From: Pegoplata infirma
Lineage: Eukaryota > Arthropoda > Insecta > Diptera > Anthomyiidae
Direction of reading: 5' to 3'
Length of the DNA: 64,000 nt
NCBI GenBank assembly: GCA_963921195.1
Contig: OY992537.1
Span: 67,510,040-67,574,039, forward strand
The number at the start of each line of letters is the position of its first letter. Within the stretch, counting starts at the first letter, position 1. The position numbers were made by a program, and so were the translations under genes. Of the stretch, positions 10,703 through 22,231 are shown one piece after another. The notes under the pieces were generated by a model. It was given only the letters and a program-made list of their open reading frames with translations. It searched no databases and was not told the origin of the DNA.

Positions 10703-12562
10703 TTGACGACCTTTGGCTTACGAACACGGATAAGATTTGGAACCTGGAATGTACGGACGCTTCTAGATATCTCAAAACTAGAACAATTATCAAAAGAATT
10801 CAACCTTTATAAACTCGATATCCTTGGTATTAGTGAGACGCATTGGAAGGGCATGGGTGTTAGGAAAACGGAAAGAGGCGAAACCTTTATTTACTCTGGT
10901 AATCAAGAAAATGAAACACATCACAGAGGTGTAGGAATTCTCATGAGCAAACTTGCATATAACACTTTAATAAACTGGGAACCAATAAGTGAGAGAATAA
11001 TACTGGCACGCTTTAATACAAGAACAAAACCAATGACTATTATACAAGTATATGCGCCCACAGAAGTAGCGGATAATGATGACAAGGACATTTTCTACGA
11101 TAAACTTCAATCAGTTATTGCAAAGGTTCATAAAGCAGACATCCTCATTCTGATGGGTGACCTCAACGCGAAGATAGGCTCCTCTAACCTTAACTGGAAT
11201 AAAACTCTTGGCACTCATGGGTTAGGGACCATGAACGACAATGGCAGACTATTTACAGAACTCTGTGAAAATAATAACCTCATTATCGGAGGAAGTCTGT
11301 TCGCTCATAAAACAATACATAAAGTCACGTGGGAGTCACCAGATAAAATAACGAAAAACCAGATCGATCACATAGCTATAAATAAAAGATGGAGGACATC
11401 ATTACTTGACGTCAGATCAAAACGAAATGCTGACATCGGAAGCGATCATTACCTTGTACTTGGCCAACTTCGCTTGAAACTAAAGAAGACTAAACGGAAC
11501 ATTATAAAAACATCAAAAAAACTGGATATTAGAAAATTGCAGCATTCAGAAATCAAACAGCAATTAGTCTCCCACTTAGAAAGTTTAGCCACAACATCAA
11601 GTAAAACAACAGAAGCTACACAGCAATGGAATCAAGTATCCGAAACTCTACTGAATACTGGCCAACAAACTCTTGGGTATCAATCAAACGAGAGGAAAGT
11701 CTGGATAACAGAAGAGACGTGGGAAAAAATCCAAGAGAGGAAAACGTTAAAAGAAAAAATAAATAATTCTACCCCTCAACAGCTTTCTAACTTACAGCAA
11801 CAATATAGCAACATAAATAAAGATATAAAGAAAAGTGCTAGACGTGATCGTAGAAAATATACAGAGAATATTGCTTTACAAGCAGAGCAAGCTGCAGGAA
11901 GAAACGACATGCGAGAGACCTATCGCCTTACTAGACAACTCTCTGGTAAAAATAACCAACCAAATGCACCAATATGTAGTTTAGATGGACAATTACTAAC
12001 AACAGATGATCAACAGCTTAAAAGATGGACCCAATATTTCGCTGACTTGCTTAACAAAACTCCCAACCCTTCTCAGAATAACCACATAGAAACAACTTGT
12101 CCCCACAACCTTGTATACAATATAAGAAACCCCACCGAAAATGAAATAGCAGACAGAATAAGTAAACTAACTAATGGTAAATCTCCAGGGTGTGATGGCA
12201 TTCCCGCTGAAATATTTAAATTAGACCCCAGCATCAGTGCAAAACTATTAGCACCAATCATACAAAGTATATGGGGATCAGAATCGGTGCCAGATAAGAT
12301 TAACGAAGTCATTTTTTGTAAAATACATAAAAAGGGTGATAAATCTAACTGCGATAATTTTAGAGGTATTGCAATATTGAATACAATTAATAAAATTATA
12401 AGCTCAATCGTAAAAAATCGCATATCGGAGGTGGTTGAAAGTAATCTTAGAAAAGAGCAAGCAGGTTTTAGACCTGGCAGATCCACTATAGATCACATCA
12501 ACACATTGCGTTTGATACTTGAACAATCGAACGAGTTTAATTCCTCTCTATATTTGACATTT
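10703..12562 (+). pseudogene. RTE ORF part 1: endonuclease and start of RT
   Basis: 620 codons from the first ATG after the 5' UTR. An apurinic-type endonuclease fills residues ~10-255: GTWNVRTL (N16), SETHW (E45), QVYAPT (Y117), GDLNAK (D153, N155), QIDHI (D222) and GSDHYLV (D248, H249), so the catalytic set looks complete. A basic linker follows. The reverse transcriptase starts near residue 475 (KSPGCDGIP, KKGDKSNCDNFRGIAIL, EQAGFRPGRSTIDHI). Endonuclease would nick target DNA and RT prime from the nick. The frame is cut at 12563 by a MITE, which adds Glu and a stop; the ORF continues at 13643. Confidence 0.92.
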
Positions 12563-13638
12563 GAATAGTTCATGCGAATAAGGACGAATAGACCACTTTT
12601 TCGCAAACACGTTTTTTTGCATAAATGCATTTTATTAGCAGAGCCCTACAATTCTATGCAGAAATTTTGGGGAAATGTTGACTTTTAAGGCTAAAAAAAT
12701 TACTTTGAAAGTGCAATAATTCGTATATTTTTATATTTTTGTTTAAATTGGGAGTGAACTAACGCACAATTTTGATTAAATACAACACAAAAACATACAA
12801 AAATTTTACTTTCGGTAACAATGTGTTAAAAGAACATTACGAGGAACAAACCACACTTATTATATTGGCAAAAAATTTTACCGTTCTTGAGTTATAAGAC
12901 TTTAAAGTGTGGAAAGCAAAAAGGGCGAATATCCATCCTTAACAAAATATTATATAAAAATTATTTAGCTGCGAGTTTAAAATTGATATTAGCTAAAATT
13001 TGAAATTGTACACAAAAAAAACGATCTTAGCACATACAAACTTTTAGTGTTAATACTGCATCCAATGTCAATACTGCATCCAATGTCAATAAAAAACAAA
13101 ATTTTTTTCATGTCCTTTTATGTTACGTCGTAATATGCAGTCAAGGGTTAATATTATAATTCCTAAAAATGTATTTAGTGTCATAAAGAATTACTACTGC
13201 ATCAAATGGCAGGAATATTAAAAAAAAATTGACCAAAAAAATTTTTTTTTGCATGTCCTGGCAATCCTTAAAAAGTGTATCCTTGAAGTCCTTAAAGTGT
13301 TACAAACAAATACCAACCATAGTTCGTCAAGTATTGCAAGTCTCATGAAAATGTAGTCAAAATCTGCTGCAAAATAACACATTTTTATTCAAATTTCAAT
13401 ACATTTTTTTGGATATTCGCCCTTTTTCCATTTAAGCAAAAAATTGAAGTCCAATTTTTGGCAAGTTCTCTTTCGAATAACTTACTAAAATTTTGTATAT
13501 AGGTAGATGTGACCTAAATCTTTAAGCTAAAACCAAAAAGTTGACAAAAATATAATTTTTTAACCGTTTCCTGCGCTTTTATTGTCCCCTGTAAAATTCT
13601 ACAAATGGTCTATTCGTCTTTATTCGCATGAACTATTC
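12563..13638. mobile_element. 1.08-kb MITE with ~33-bp TIRs, 4-bp duplication
   Basis: Inverted ends GAATAGTTCATGCGAATAAG.. differ by one base over about 33 bp. ATTT is duplicated (12559-12562, 13639-13642); with one copy removed, the RTE codons TTT-ATT-GAT are restored. A second inverted pair (gggcgaatatcca near 12929, tggatattcgccc near 13413) lies further inside. A tandem 'ctgcatccaatgtcaata' is at 13065-13090. No coding capacity. The duplication is exactly 4 bp, so it is not Tc1/mariner or hAT; superfamily unknown. Confidence 0.88.
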
Positions 13639-13642
13639 ATTT

Positions 13643-13762
13643 ATTGATTTCAAGCAAGCATTCGACAGTGTTGATAGAACAATGCTTTGGAGAATAATGG
13701 AATATTACGGCATCCCTCAGAAACTTATAAAGATTGTTAAAGCACTTTATCAAAATTGTAAA
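13643..13762 (+). pseudogene. RTE ORF part 2: RT catalytic motif A
   Basis: Forty codons in frame with part 1 (once 1080 bp are removed) encode FIDFKQAFDSVDR, the RT palm segment with the first catalytic aspartate, then a GIPQKLIKIVKALYQNCK stretch. It ends at a Lys codon where the 5.5-kb element was inserted. Confidence 0.9.
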
Positions 13763-14254
13763 CCCGAGTAAAAATTTTTGTATGGAGCAATATATGTTCT
13801 TATATTATTCCAGATCTGTTGATAGATCCGAGATTTGAAAGATCAGCACTGATCCGAAAAATGGATCGCTAAGATTAGATCAGTTTTAACCGGACGGATA
13901 CAATTTGATCCGAAAAGTGGGTTTATCTAATTAGATCAGTTTTAATCGGTGGGATACAATTTCATCCGAAAAATGGTTGGATCTTATTGGACCAAGACAA
14001 AAAAAAAAGATTTTTTTAGCTGGATAAAAAAAGATAAAATTTCATACGAAAGAAAAAAAAAATATTACAAAAAACTTTAGATAAAATTTTATCCGAAAAA
14101 AAAATCTATTTTTAGAACTATATATAATTTAATCCGAACAATAAAATCTATTTTTAGAACTGATAAAGTTTTATCCAAACAATTTTTTTCAATATTAAGA
14201 TATAAATATATATAATTAAAATTTATTTAAAAAAAAAAAAAAAACTTCGAGCGG

Positions 14255-14325
14255 CGGGGGAATCGAACAGCTACCAACTGTTTTGTAATCGCAATCTCTA
14301 CCCTCTGACCCAGCGGACGTTGTTA
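14255..14325 (-). other. tRNA-like module
   Basis: Read on the minus strand, about 70 nt show an A-box-like GGGTCAGAGGGTAGAG and a B-box CTGTTCGATTCCC at roughly tRNA spacing. The anticodon stem does not pair well and no acceptor stem is evident, so this is a relic or tRNA-derived segment, not a tRNA gene. It lies inside the 5.5-kb TIR element. Confidence 0.5.
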
Positions 14326-15119
14326 ATAAATGACAACTTTAAAAGACTATGTTTTAAAAAAACTTAGAAAATTTTTGAAAATAGTTTAGCATATATAATT
14401 ATATCAAGTTTAACTTATATATAAATAAATCCAGTTTATCTTATCGGGTATATGATTGCATCAAATTATATTCGACTTGAATTTGAACAAAATTTTAATA
14501 AAGACTTAGAAAATTTTTGCTAAAATTTGTGATTTTTTTTTTTTTGAGTTTATTTGCTGAGCTAATAGGGGGTTTAATACTGAGTTCAACAACATGATTT
14601 TCATCTTCCAATGCTCCTAATTTTCCAAGTTATAAAGCTTTAAAGTAAAAACTGTTTTTGGCTTATGAGCTTCACATTTTTCATCGGATCCAAATTTTCT
14701 TTCTGCCGTTGTATATTTAATAAAAATACCTTTAAAATGGTATAAAACATGTATAAACTTTTTTACTCACCAACGGCCAAATAATGAGTTTTAAGTTTTT
14801 TTCGGAAGTTTTTTCAGACAAAAATAATTTTATCTGAAAATATTGCTAACATAAGTTCGAACCAAATACACTTTTAATTATTGGCAACAAATAAAGCTTT
14901 GATTTGAGCTTGATCTGAGGACTTTAGCTCTCTTAAAACCAGAGATATTGATGGTTAAACATTAAAGTTTTAAAATATTTTTTTCTTCGGATTAAATAAT
15001 ATATAATTATATCAAAATATAATTATTTTTGAAATATTTTTGTTAAAATTCAGGGATTTTATTTTTTTTAAATTTGAAAAACGAAAACGCATTAAAAAAT
15101 CATTTAGATTAAAAAAAAA

Positions 15120-15660
15120 ATAAAAAAAAAAAAAATTTTTTCTTGACTTAGTCGGGAATCGAACTCAGGGTCCTCAAGAATTATATATTATCATATATGA
15201 TGCAATATAGAAAGTTATATTACTATATATAAATAATATTTATTTCTAAATATTATCATAAAAAAATAAATTAATCAATATTTTTAAGTTTAGTAAAAAA
15301 TTAAAGCTTCTAAAACATATTTTCTTTAAAAAAAAAATTAAAAAAAAACAACTTTTTTTCTTAGCTCAGCCGGGGATCGAACCCAGGGTCCCTAGGAACC
15401 ATATATTAACTTATATGATGTAATATATAAAATTATATAACTATAAATAAATAATATTTATTTTTCGATTTTATCATAAAAATTTAATTATTCAATATTT
15501 TTAAGTTTAGAAAAAACAAAAAGCTTTAAAAACATATTTTCTTTTTTAAAAAATTAAAAAAAAAATATTTTTTTCTGGGTTGAGCCGGGAATCGAACTCG
15601 GGGTCCCCAAGCATCATATATTATCTTATATGATCTTATATAAAGTTACACACAACTATT
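15120..15660 (-). repeat. Tandem ~215-bp units each with a tRNA T-arm-like motif
   Basis: Three successive units (near 15120, 15335, 15550; the last partial) each carry, on the minus strand, a motif of the form GAGTTCGATTCCCG or GGGTTCGATCCCCGG. The central copy can form a 5-bp T-stem around TTCGATC. Each motif is followed by an AT-rich stretch with 'catatatt..ttatatgat'. No matching A-box in the units. Confidence 0.7.
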
Positions 15661-18091
15661 TAAGTTATATGCATTTTTTAAACATTTAACTTTTAAAATC
15701 CAATATGCATTTTTTTAAGTTTTAAAATACAATGGATTAAACAGATTTTTTTCTATTTAAAAATTTATAGAATTTATATATATTTTTTTTTGACTGATTT
15801 TAGGTGCTTTGAGAATCATATATAATTATACAAGCTCTCTTGTATACTTAAATAAAAATATATATGATGCAACATTAAAAAAAAATATTGAAATACTGTC
15901 ATATAAATGTATGCATAATTTTATATAAAATATTGTGAAAGAAAAAAATATTTTTTACCTTATACAATTGTATAACATTTTATATGGCGTTACATGTGCC
16001 ACCATTTAAAATTATATATAGAGTTTAAAAAAAAATTGTATTTATATGGTACCTTACAAAACTATATACGGTATCTCATAAGCCATTTATAATTATATCT
16101 TTGATAATATTAAAAAAATAAATGTTTGATGCCATGTATAGTTTTATATAACTGTATATAGAGTTATATGTGCGACCATATATAATTATATTTGAAAATT
16201 TTTTTTTTTCGTTTTTTAAGATGGAACCATATATAGTTTTAAATGGTTTCTTGTAAGTCATATATAATTTTAAATGGTTTCTTGTAAGTCATATATAATT
16301 ATATATATAATGATATTGGATTTTTTTTTAAATATGCTCGTATACGTTATTTGATATTAAGTCACATATAAATATGTATGCAATCAGATTAAGTTATATG
16401 AGGAGTTCCGGCTAAGACTTAAATTTTGAGGTAAAAAAGATGTGATTTTTGTTTTGATGGCACATCGATGAAAGTTGGCATAAATATTAGAAGCTATTTA
16501 AGAATAAGAAATTCGTTCGCGTTAATTAAATCGCGCAAGGGGGTCAAAAGTTATGGCGGTTTTAAGATTTAGCGGTTTTAAAAAATCTTAAAAATATTTT
16601 AAATATTTTTTTTCTACACATTTGTTGCATGCGTTATTAAAACATGCCAGGATATATCATTTCTTCTAAAATATATGATATAAATTTAACCCTTTAATGA
16701 CCAAACGATTTAAAAAAAATATATCTAAGTACCTAAAATCGCGATTAATTCGCGGTAAAAGAAAAGTTTCAGAATTTTTTATAACATATTTAGGCAATGC
16801 GCGTTGGTTTTACTGAAAAAAAAATCACGGAAAATCGTATCATTGTACCAGTGTTTAAAAAAATCGGTGATGCTTTTTTATAACAAGAAAATTTAATATG
16901 GTCCAAAAAATCTATAATCGTCAAAATTTTTTAACCCGCCTCTGATTTTATGATGACACATCAAGTGGACTTTCATTAAAAAAAATTTCATCCGATTTCG
17001 TGTAAACCCTTGGATGTGCCAGATCAAAACAGTTTTAGATAAAATCATCGCGCTTTCCGCTCAGAATGACTTAAAGTAAAAAGTCAAAAAGCAAATCAGT
17101 TCTCCTCGTTAAGGCACGTCTTTTGGTGTATTAAAATGAACATGATGCATTAATTGCTACTAAAAAAAATTGGAAACAGATTTGCAAATTTCGCTCAATT
17201 TTCAAAAATGCCATAAAATTTTTGCAATTTATTTTTTATAAGCCCGCCAGTGATTTTTTTATGTAAACTCCTAAAAAACTCGGTTTACGCAAGAGTCCAC
17301 CAAATTTCGAATAAAACCGCGAATGTGCCTCGCGAAAAACTGGTATTTTAAAAAAATTACGTTTTTTCTTTCGAACTTTGATCTGCTGAAACTCCTTAAC
17401 TATTAGTGGCACATTAACGGGATTAATTCCAAAATGTTAAGAATTACAACAGCTACCAAGTCTAGTTCAACTTTTTTCATTTTATTGAGGGGGCCGAAAT
17501 CCCTGATCAAAAAACCTCGAAAATTTAAAAACTCTTAATTTTTGGTTTCAAAACTTAACCGTCTTATAACTTCTTACCAAGCGATGAAGCATCTATCAAG
17601 CCAACATTAAAATAATCTTTTATATGTACTGACTTTGTGTTATGCCGGAAAAGATTGAAATATAAGGAGAACTTAAAAAAAAAATGCGAAAGAAGGTAAA
17701 AACTATGGATTATTTCAAGCCATTTTTATCGATTTTTCAACTTTAACCCTCTGTAACTTTTACGGATAAAGTGGGGTAATCCTTAAACATTGCTCAGTGA
17801 TGGTTCAAGGTCTTGTTTACATAACTGCATTTACAGTTTTTCTAAATTCCAAAAACTGCCGGTTTTTTTAAACATTTATTTCAGTTTCACTGAGTTGAAA
17901 TTTAAAAAAGATTTCATGATATGTATCACATATGATTATGTCTCCCACATGTATTTATATATTAATATGGTTATCATTAGATGTAATTTTATATAACTCC
18001 ATTTAAAAAATTTGGAAAAACTCAATGCGAGATATAATTATGTACTTTGTTTGATATGAAAACATATTATTTCATATGGCTATATATACAT

Positions 18092-19199
18092 TAGAGTGTC
18101 CCTTATTTTGGAAATGTTGGAAATCTTGAGACGGTACCCGCTCATTTTTTTCCTTTTGACTTAAAAATAACTCAGGAAAAATTTTACGCCCCTAGGACCA
18201 CGCCTTCCCTACGCGACGGGGCCTTAAAGAGCGGGGCCTAAAAAATCATTTTTCCATACAAACCAAAAATTTTTTTTTTTGATTTTTAATTTTTTTGTTA
18301 TTATTTATTTTATTACTTGGTTTGCTTATTCACGACAAAAAAATTGATTTTGGTGGGATAAGTCTTTCAGCGCTAAAAAATTTTTCGCAAAAAAAAAATT
18401 TGAGCCGCCGGGGTCCTGCAGTAAAAAATTTTTAAAAAATATTTTTTTTTAGTTTTGACCAGCAACGGTTTTAGTTGTTATGTTGCTTTTAATGATATAT
18501 ATTCCAAAAAAAAAATTATTCATACCTGTGACATCTTTATCTTTTTCGAAAAAAAAATTTTTAGCCGTAGGGATCCTACGGTAAAAAATTTTTAAAAAAT
18601 ATTTTTTTTTAGTTTTGAAAAGCAACGGTTTTAGTTGTTATGTTGTTTTTAATGATATATATTCCAAAAAAAATATTATTCATATTTGTGACATCTTTAT
18701 CGTGTATCGAAAAAAATCAACAATGCATTTTGTACCCTTTTTTAGAACACGATAAAGATGTCACAGATACAAAAAATATTTTTTTATGAATATATATCAT
18801 TTAAAGCAACATAGCAGCTAAAACCGTTGCTGGTCAAAACTAAAAAAAAATATTTTTTAAAAATTTTTTACTGTAGGACCCCGGCGGCTCAAAATTTTTT
18901 TTTGCGAAAATTTTTTTAGCGCTGAAAGACTTATCCCACCAAAATCAAATTTTTTGTCGTAAATAAGCTAAGCAAGTAATATAATAATTAACAACAAAAA
19001 AATTAAAAATCAAAAAAAAATTTTTTGGTTTGTATGGAAAAATGATTTTTTAGGCCCCGCTTTTTAAGGCCCCGTCGCGTAGGGAAGGCGTGGTCCTAGG
19101 GGCGTAAAATTTTTCCTGAGTTATTTTTAAGTCAAAAGGAAAAAAATGAGCGGGTACCGTCTCAAGATTTCTAACATTTCCAAAATAAGGGACACTCTA
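18092..19199. mobile_element. hAT-type foldback MITE with ~500-bp arms
   Basis: Ends TAGAGTGTCCCTTATTTTGG and complement (YARNG type), with an exact 8-bp duplication ATATACAT (18084-18091, 19200-19207). The arms pair almost throughout, including the GC-rich stretch cgcgacggggcctt (near 18217) and its complement (near 19065). Part of the left arm (about 18410-18530) is tandemly repeated at 18545-18700, making the arms unequal. No coding capacity. Confidence 0.92.
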
Positions 19200-19252
19200 A
19201 TATACATACATCAAATAATGTAAAATTATATGTATTCATTTTTACTCGGGAA

Positions 19253-20206
19253 TACAGAATTACACATAATGGTCAATTAGGAGAGCAATTTACTATAGAA
19301 TCAGGAGTAAAACAGGGATGCACTCTTTCGCCACTTTTATTTACACTGGTCATTGATTGGGTCTTAACAAAAACTAACGAAAACCAACAACTGGGAATCC
19401 AATGGAATCTTATGAGCAGATTAGAAGATCTTGACTTTGCAGACGACATCTGCCTCCTAGCACACAGACAAGCAGATATGCAAACAAAAATTGAAAGATT
19501 GTGTAAATATGCAGAACAAGTCGGACTTATTGTCAACACTACAAAAACAAAGCTACTACGTATAGGAACTAATACCAGCAACCCAGTTACGATTAACAAC
19601 ACTCCAATTGAAGAAGTAGAACAATTCACATATCTTGGAAGTATTCTAAACAAAAACGGTGGATCAGAAGAAGATGTGACTCAACGAATACATAAAGCAA
19701 GGTATTCATTCGTAATGATAAACAAACTATGGTCAGCCCCAGTGTCAACAAAAGTTAAAATTAGAATTTTCAAATCAAACTGTCTCTCCATTCTACTTTA
19801 TGGGTGCGAAACGTGGATGCTATCCAGCATCAGTTTACAAAAAATACAAGTATTTATTAACAAATGCCTGCGAAAAATACTTAAAATATTTTGGCCGAGA
19901 GTGATATCCAATGAAGACCTGTGGCGACAATCAGACATTGAGAAATGTGAACTAATTATAAAACGAAGGAAGTGGAATTGGGTGGGACATATCCTACGAA
20001 GAAGCCCAGATGACGTAGCCAGAATGGCACTAGAATGGAATCCACATGGCAGCAGAAACCGTGGAAGACCAAAAACAACATGGCGACGACAAATTATAAT
20101 TGAAGCCAACAAGCTAAATAAAGGATGGCACGAAGTCAAAACAATTGCGCAAAATCGTTCGATGTGGAGATGCTTTGTTGATGACCTATGCTCCCTTGCG
20201 GAGTAA
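19253..20206 (+). pseudogene. RTE ORF part 3: RT palm, thumb and C-terminal domain
   Basis: This continues the frame with GVKQGCTLSPLLF (RT motif B) and DFADDICLL (motif C, a FADD variant of YADD with both aspartates present), then YLGSILNKNGGS, ILLYGCETW and a Trp-rich basic C-terminus (KWNWVGHILRR, RGRPKTTWRR) ending LCSLAE. The stop is 19 bp before the LINE's target duplication. The three parts together give 977 codons without an internal stop, so the disruption is purely by insertion. Confidence 0.92.
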
Positions 20207-20235
20207 GGACTTGATGATGATGATGATATTTATTT

Positions 20236-20838
20236 TCTATGAAATTTAAATTTTAGTGTATTTTTTAATTTTTCATGAAATTTTTTTAAAACATGTTAAG
20301 TTGCTGCCAAAACTCTAGCTGATTTCTGTAACTCTCGAATCGAAAGATTTCTCGCACAAAAACATTGTAAACTTTTGTATTTGAAGTGTCAAAAAAACTC
20401 ACATTTTAAAACCGTGCTAGACTTCGACAAAAGGAAATAAAAACATTAAAAAATAATAATAATAATTTGATTTACTCCGTGTTTTTTTTTTTTTGTTTTG
20501 TTACTATTTTCTCACTTTGACTACTTTTTTGACAGCTATCTTGGAATATTCCAACCAATACAAACGCTGGCGTTTTCACATTGCCATACAGAAACAGTTT
20601 TTATTCCAGAGTCGAGAAACGGTGGAAAATTTTTGTTTCATATTTTTCGATGCGAAAACTTCTCACTTTAATTACAGAAATGGGCTACTGGCCTACATGT
20701 TTTTTTCGACCCAAATAATTTATTTTTTTCATAAAAGTAAAAAATTTAACAATTTTTTATCCATTTTTAGTGCGTTTTTGAAGCATATTTTTTATTTTTA
20801 GTTCATATTTTGTATTCTTAGAGCATATTTTAGGCGTC
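20236..20838. other. Unassigned AT-rich flank
   Basis: No supported gene. An ORF of about 100 codons at 20493-20801 is Phe/Ile-rich as expected from T-runs. The gcatatttttag reiterations at 20730-20835 resemble those before the LINE. Confidence 0.45.
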
Positions 20839-20840
20839 TA

Positions 20841-21281
20841 AGAGTCCCCGCACAACAATGTCTGTGACGTTTTTTTCATACAAATTTGGCAAGAAAATAC
20901 GCTCGACCGAAAACCGCTTGAATAAAATCAATTTTATTTTTGTGTCGGTTTCTCTCTCTCTCTTTTAATTTTTGATATGAAAATGTTACCACATTTTTAT
21001 AAATATTTCGATTATTTTCGATAAAGTAAAAAAAAATGTGATCTTTAAAAAAAAAAATATATAAAATTCTAAAAAAAACACAAAAAAAAACGAATCAATA
21101 TGAAATAATTATATTGATATTAAGAAAACTAATAAAATTAAATAAAAATGTGTAGAAAAAGTGAAAAAATAATGTGAATATTAACGTTTGACTGAATTTT
21201 CCGCTGCCGCCTTTGTTTTGCGCCTATACTCTCCCATGACCGAAACTGTCAACCGCTCCGACATTGTTGTGCGGGGTCTCT
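20841..21281. mobile_element. 441-bp TA-target MITE with AGAGWCCCCGCACAAC ends
   Basis: Inverted ends AGAGTCCCCGCACAACAATG and (reverse) AGAGACCCCGCACAACAATG, followed by TGTC/TCGG; TA lies on both sides (20839-20840, 21282-21283). The AT-rich interior has a (CT)n run near 20950. No frame. Confidence 0.75.
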
Positions 21282-21283
21282 TA

Positions 21284-22145
21284 AACTAGTTTTTTAGAGC
21301 ATGAAAAAATTTACTCCAAAATTTTTTAATCAAAATAAATTTTATTTTTTTATATAAGTAGTAAATATTTTTGTACTTTATTGTCCAACTGAGAGGCGAA
21401 GCATTGAGAAGTTTTTAGCTTATTTTTGTCACTCAAAAAAAAAAATAGACTCAAAATATTACACTAAAAAAAAATGCACTCAAAAAATTTTTATTTTCAA
21501 AACTACATTTTTTAGCCAAAATTGTTAAGAATGATTTTTACGCTAAAAAAAACTACAATCACTCAAAAGTTGTTTTTCCACACAAATTTTTTTTAACTCA
21601 AAATGTGTTGGCCATTGTATTCGGCCAAGTCGATTTTTTTTTTTTGGAGCAGGATTTACGAAATGCTTTACTTACAATTAGTGTGCTTAGTTCCAAGACT
21701 CAAAACTCAAAAAAAAAAATTAAAATAATTTTTTCTAATTTTCAGCCCACTCTAATGAGTAGTAAAGTAAAAAACTCGTAATATAATGTAAACGCGTGTC
21801 GCAACGTTTGATGTTAATTGAGTGATTTTTGTAGAGCAACAACAATTCAACAAATGAAAACGAAAAGTTTAAAAAATTTTGTCTGGCTCACTGACAGAAA
21901 GTTAAAAAAAAAAACATTTTGTCCGTGTTAGACAAGCACGAACAATAATAACTTTTTTTTTCAGAAAAAAAATAATAATGTTTGTTGAACGCAATATGAG
22001 TATAAAATGGTAATTTTTATAGCCAAAACCAAAATAAAATGTACAAGCGAGCGGGAACTAAAGAACAAACATTTAAAATGAAACTACGGAAGTGGAACAA
22101 ATGGACGTTGACATAGCAGGACTTTAAAGTCGTGATGTGGTCTTA
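21284..22145. other. Unassigned AT-rich sequence
   Basis: Reiterated 'ctcaaaa' phrases (21430-21720) and 'ttggccattgtattcggcc' at 21610, similar to mini-me-like heads, suggest decayed repeats. No gene. Confidence 0.4.
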
Positions 22146-22231
22146 TCTATATATATAAAAGAGTAACGTGACTGACTGACTGACTGACTGACTGACTCAT
22201 CATCGCCCAGCCCAAACCGCTGAAGCTAGAG

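Larger units (their letters stand above)
13763..19250. mobile_element. 5.5-kb TIR element with tRNA-like modules
   Basis: The ends are CCCGAGTAAAAAT and its complement. The flanks share AA, and removing 5488+2 bp restores the RTE reading frame and its match to RTE copy 2, so the boundaries are firm. Subterminal repeats of 'gatccgaaaaatgg/gatcagtttta' occupy 13820-14180, tRNA-like modules lie at 14255-14325 and 15120-15660, and 'catatataattatat' motifs recur through 14390-18060. A hAT foldback is nested at 18092-19199. I see no transposase; 16400-18060 is unassigned AT-rich text. The family is unknown; a non-autonomous or degenerate DNA transposon is the simplest reading. Confidence 0.82.
10530..20225 (+). 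mobile_element. Full-length RTE-type LINE, interrupted twice
   Basis: The copy is bounded by the 10-bp target duplication ATATTTATTT (10520-10529, 20226-20235) and ends in a (GAT)n tail right after the stop codon, as RTE-superfamily LINEs typically do (very short 3' UTR, microsatellite tail). Subtracting the 12563-13638 and 13763-19250 insertions with one copy of each duplication leaves about 3.13 kb: a ~170-bp 5' UTR, a single 977-codon ORF and a tail. That is close to the usual 3.2-3.3 kb. A full-length copy is notable because most LINE copies are 5'-truncated. Confidence 0.9.

Noticed and set aside
13635..13762. Short separate gene encoding FIDFKQAFDSVDR
   Set aside because: It is the middle part of the RTE ORF, in frame with both neighbours after excising the insertions.
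18092..19199. Assembly artefact producing an inverted duplication
   Set aside because: Hallmark hAT termini, an exact 8-bp duplication and sequence differences between the arms indicate a genuine element.
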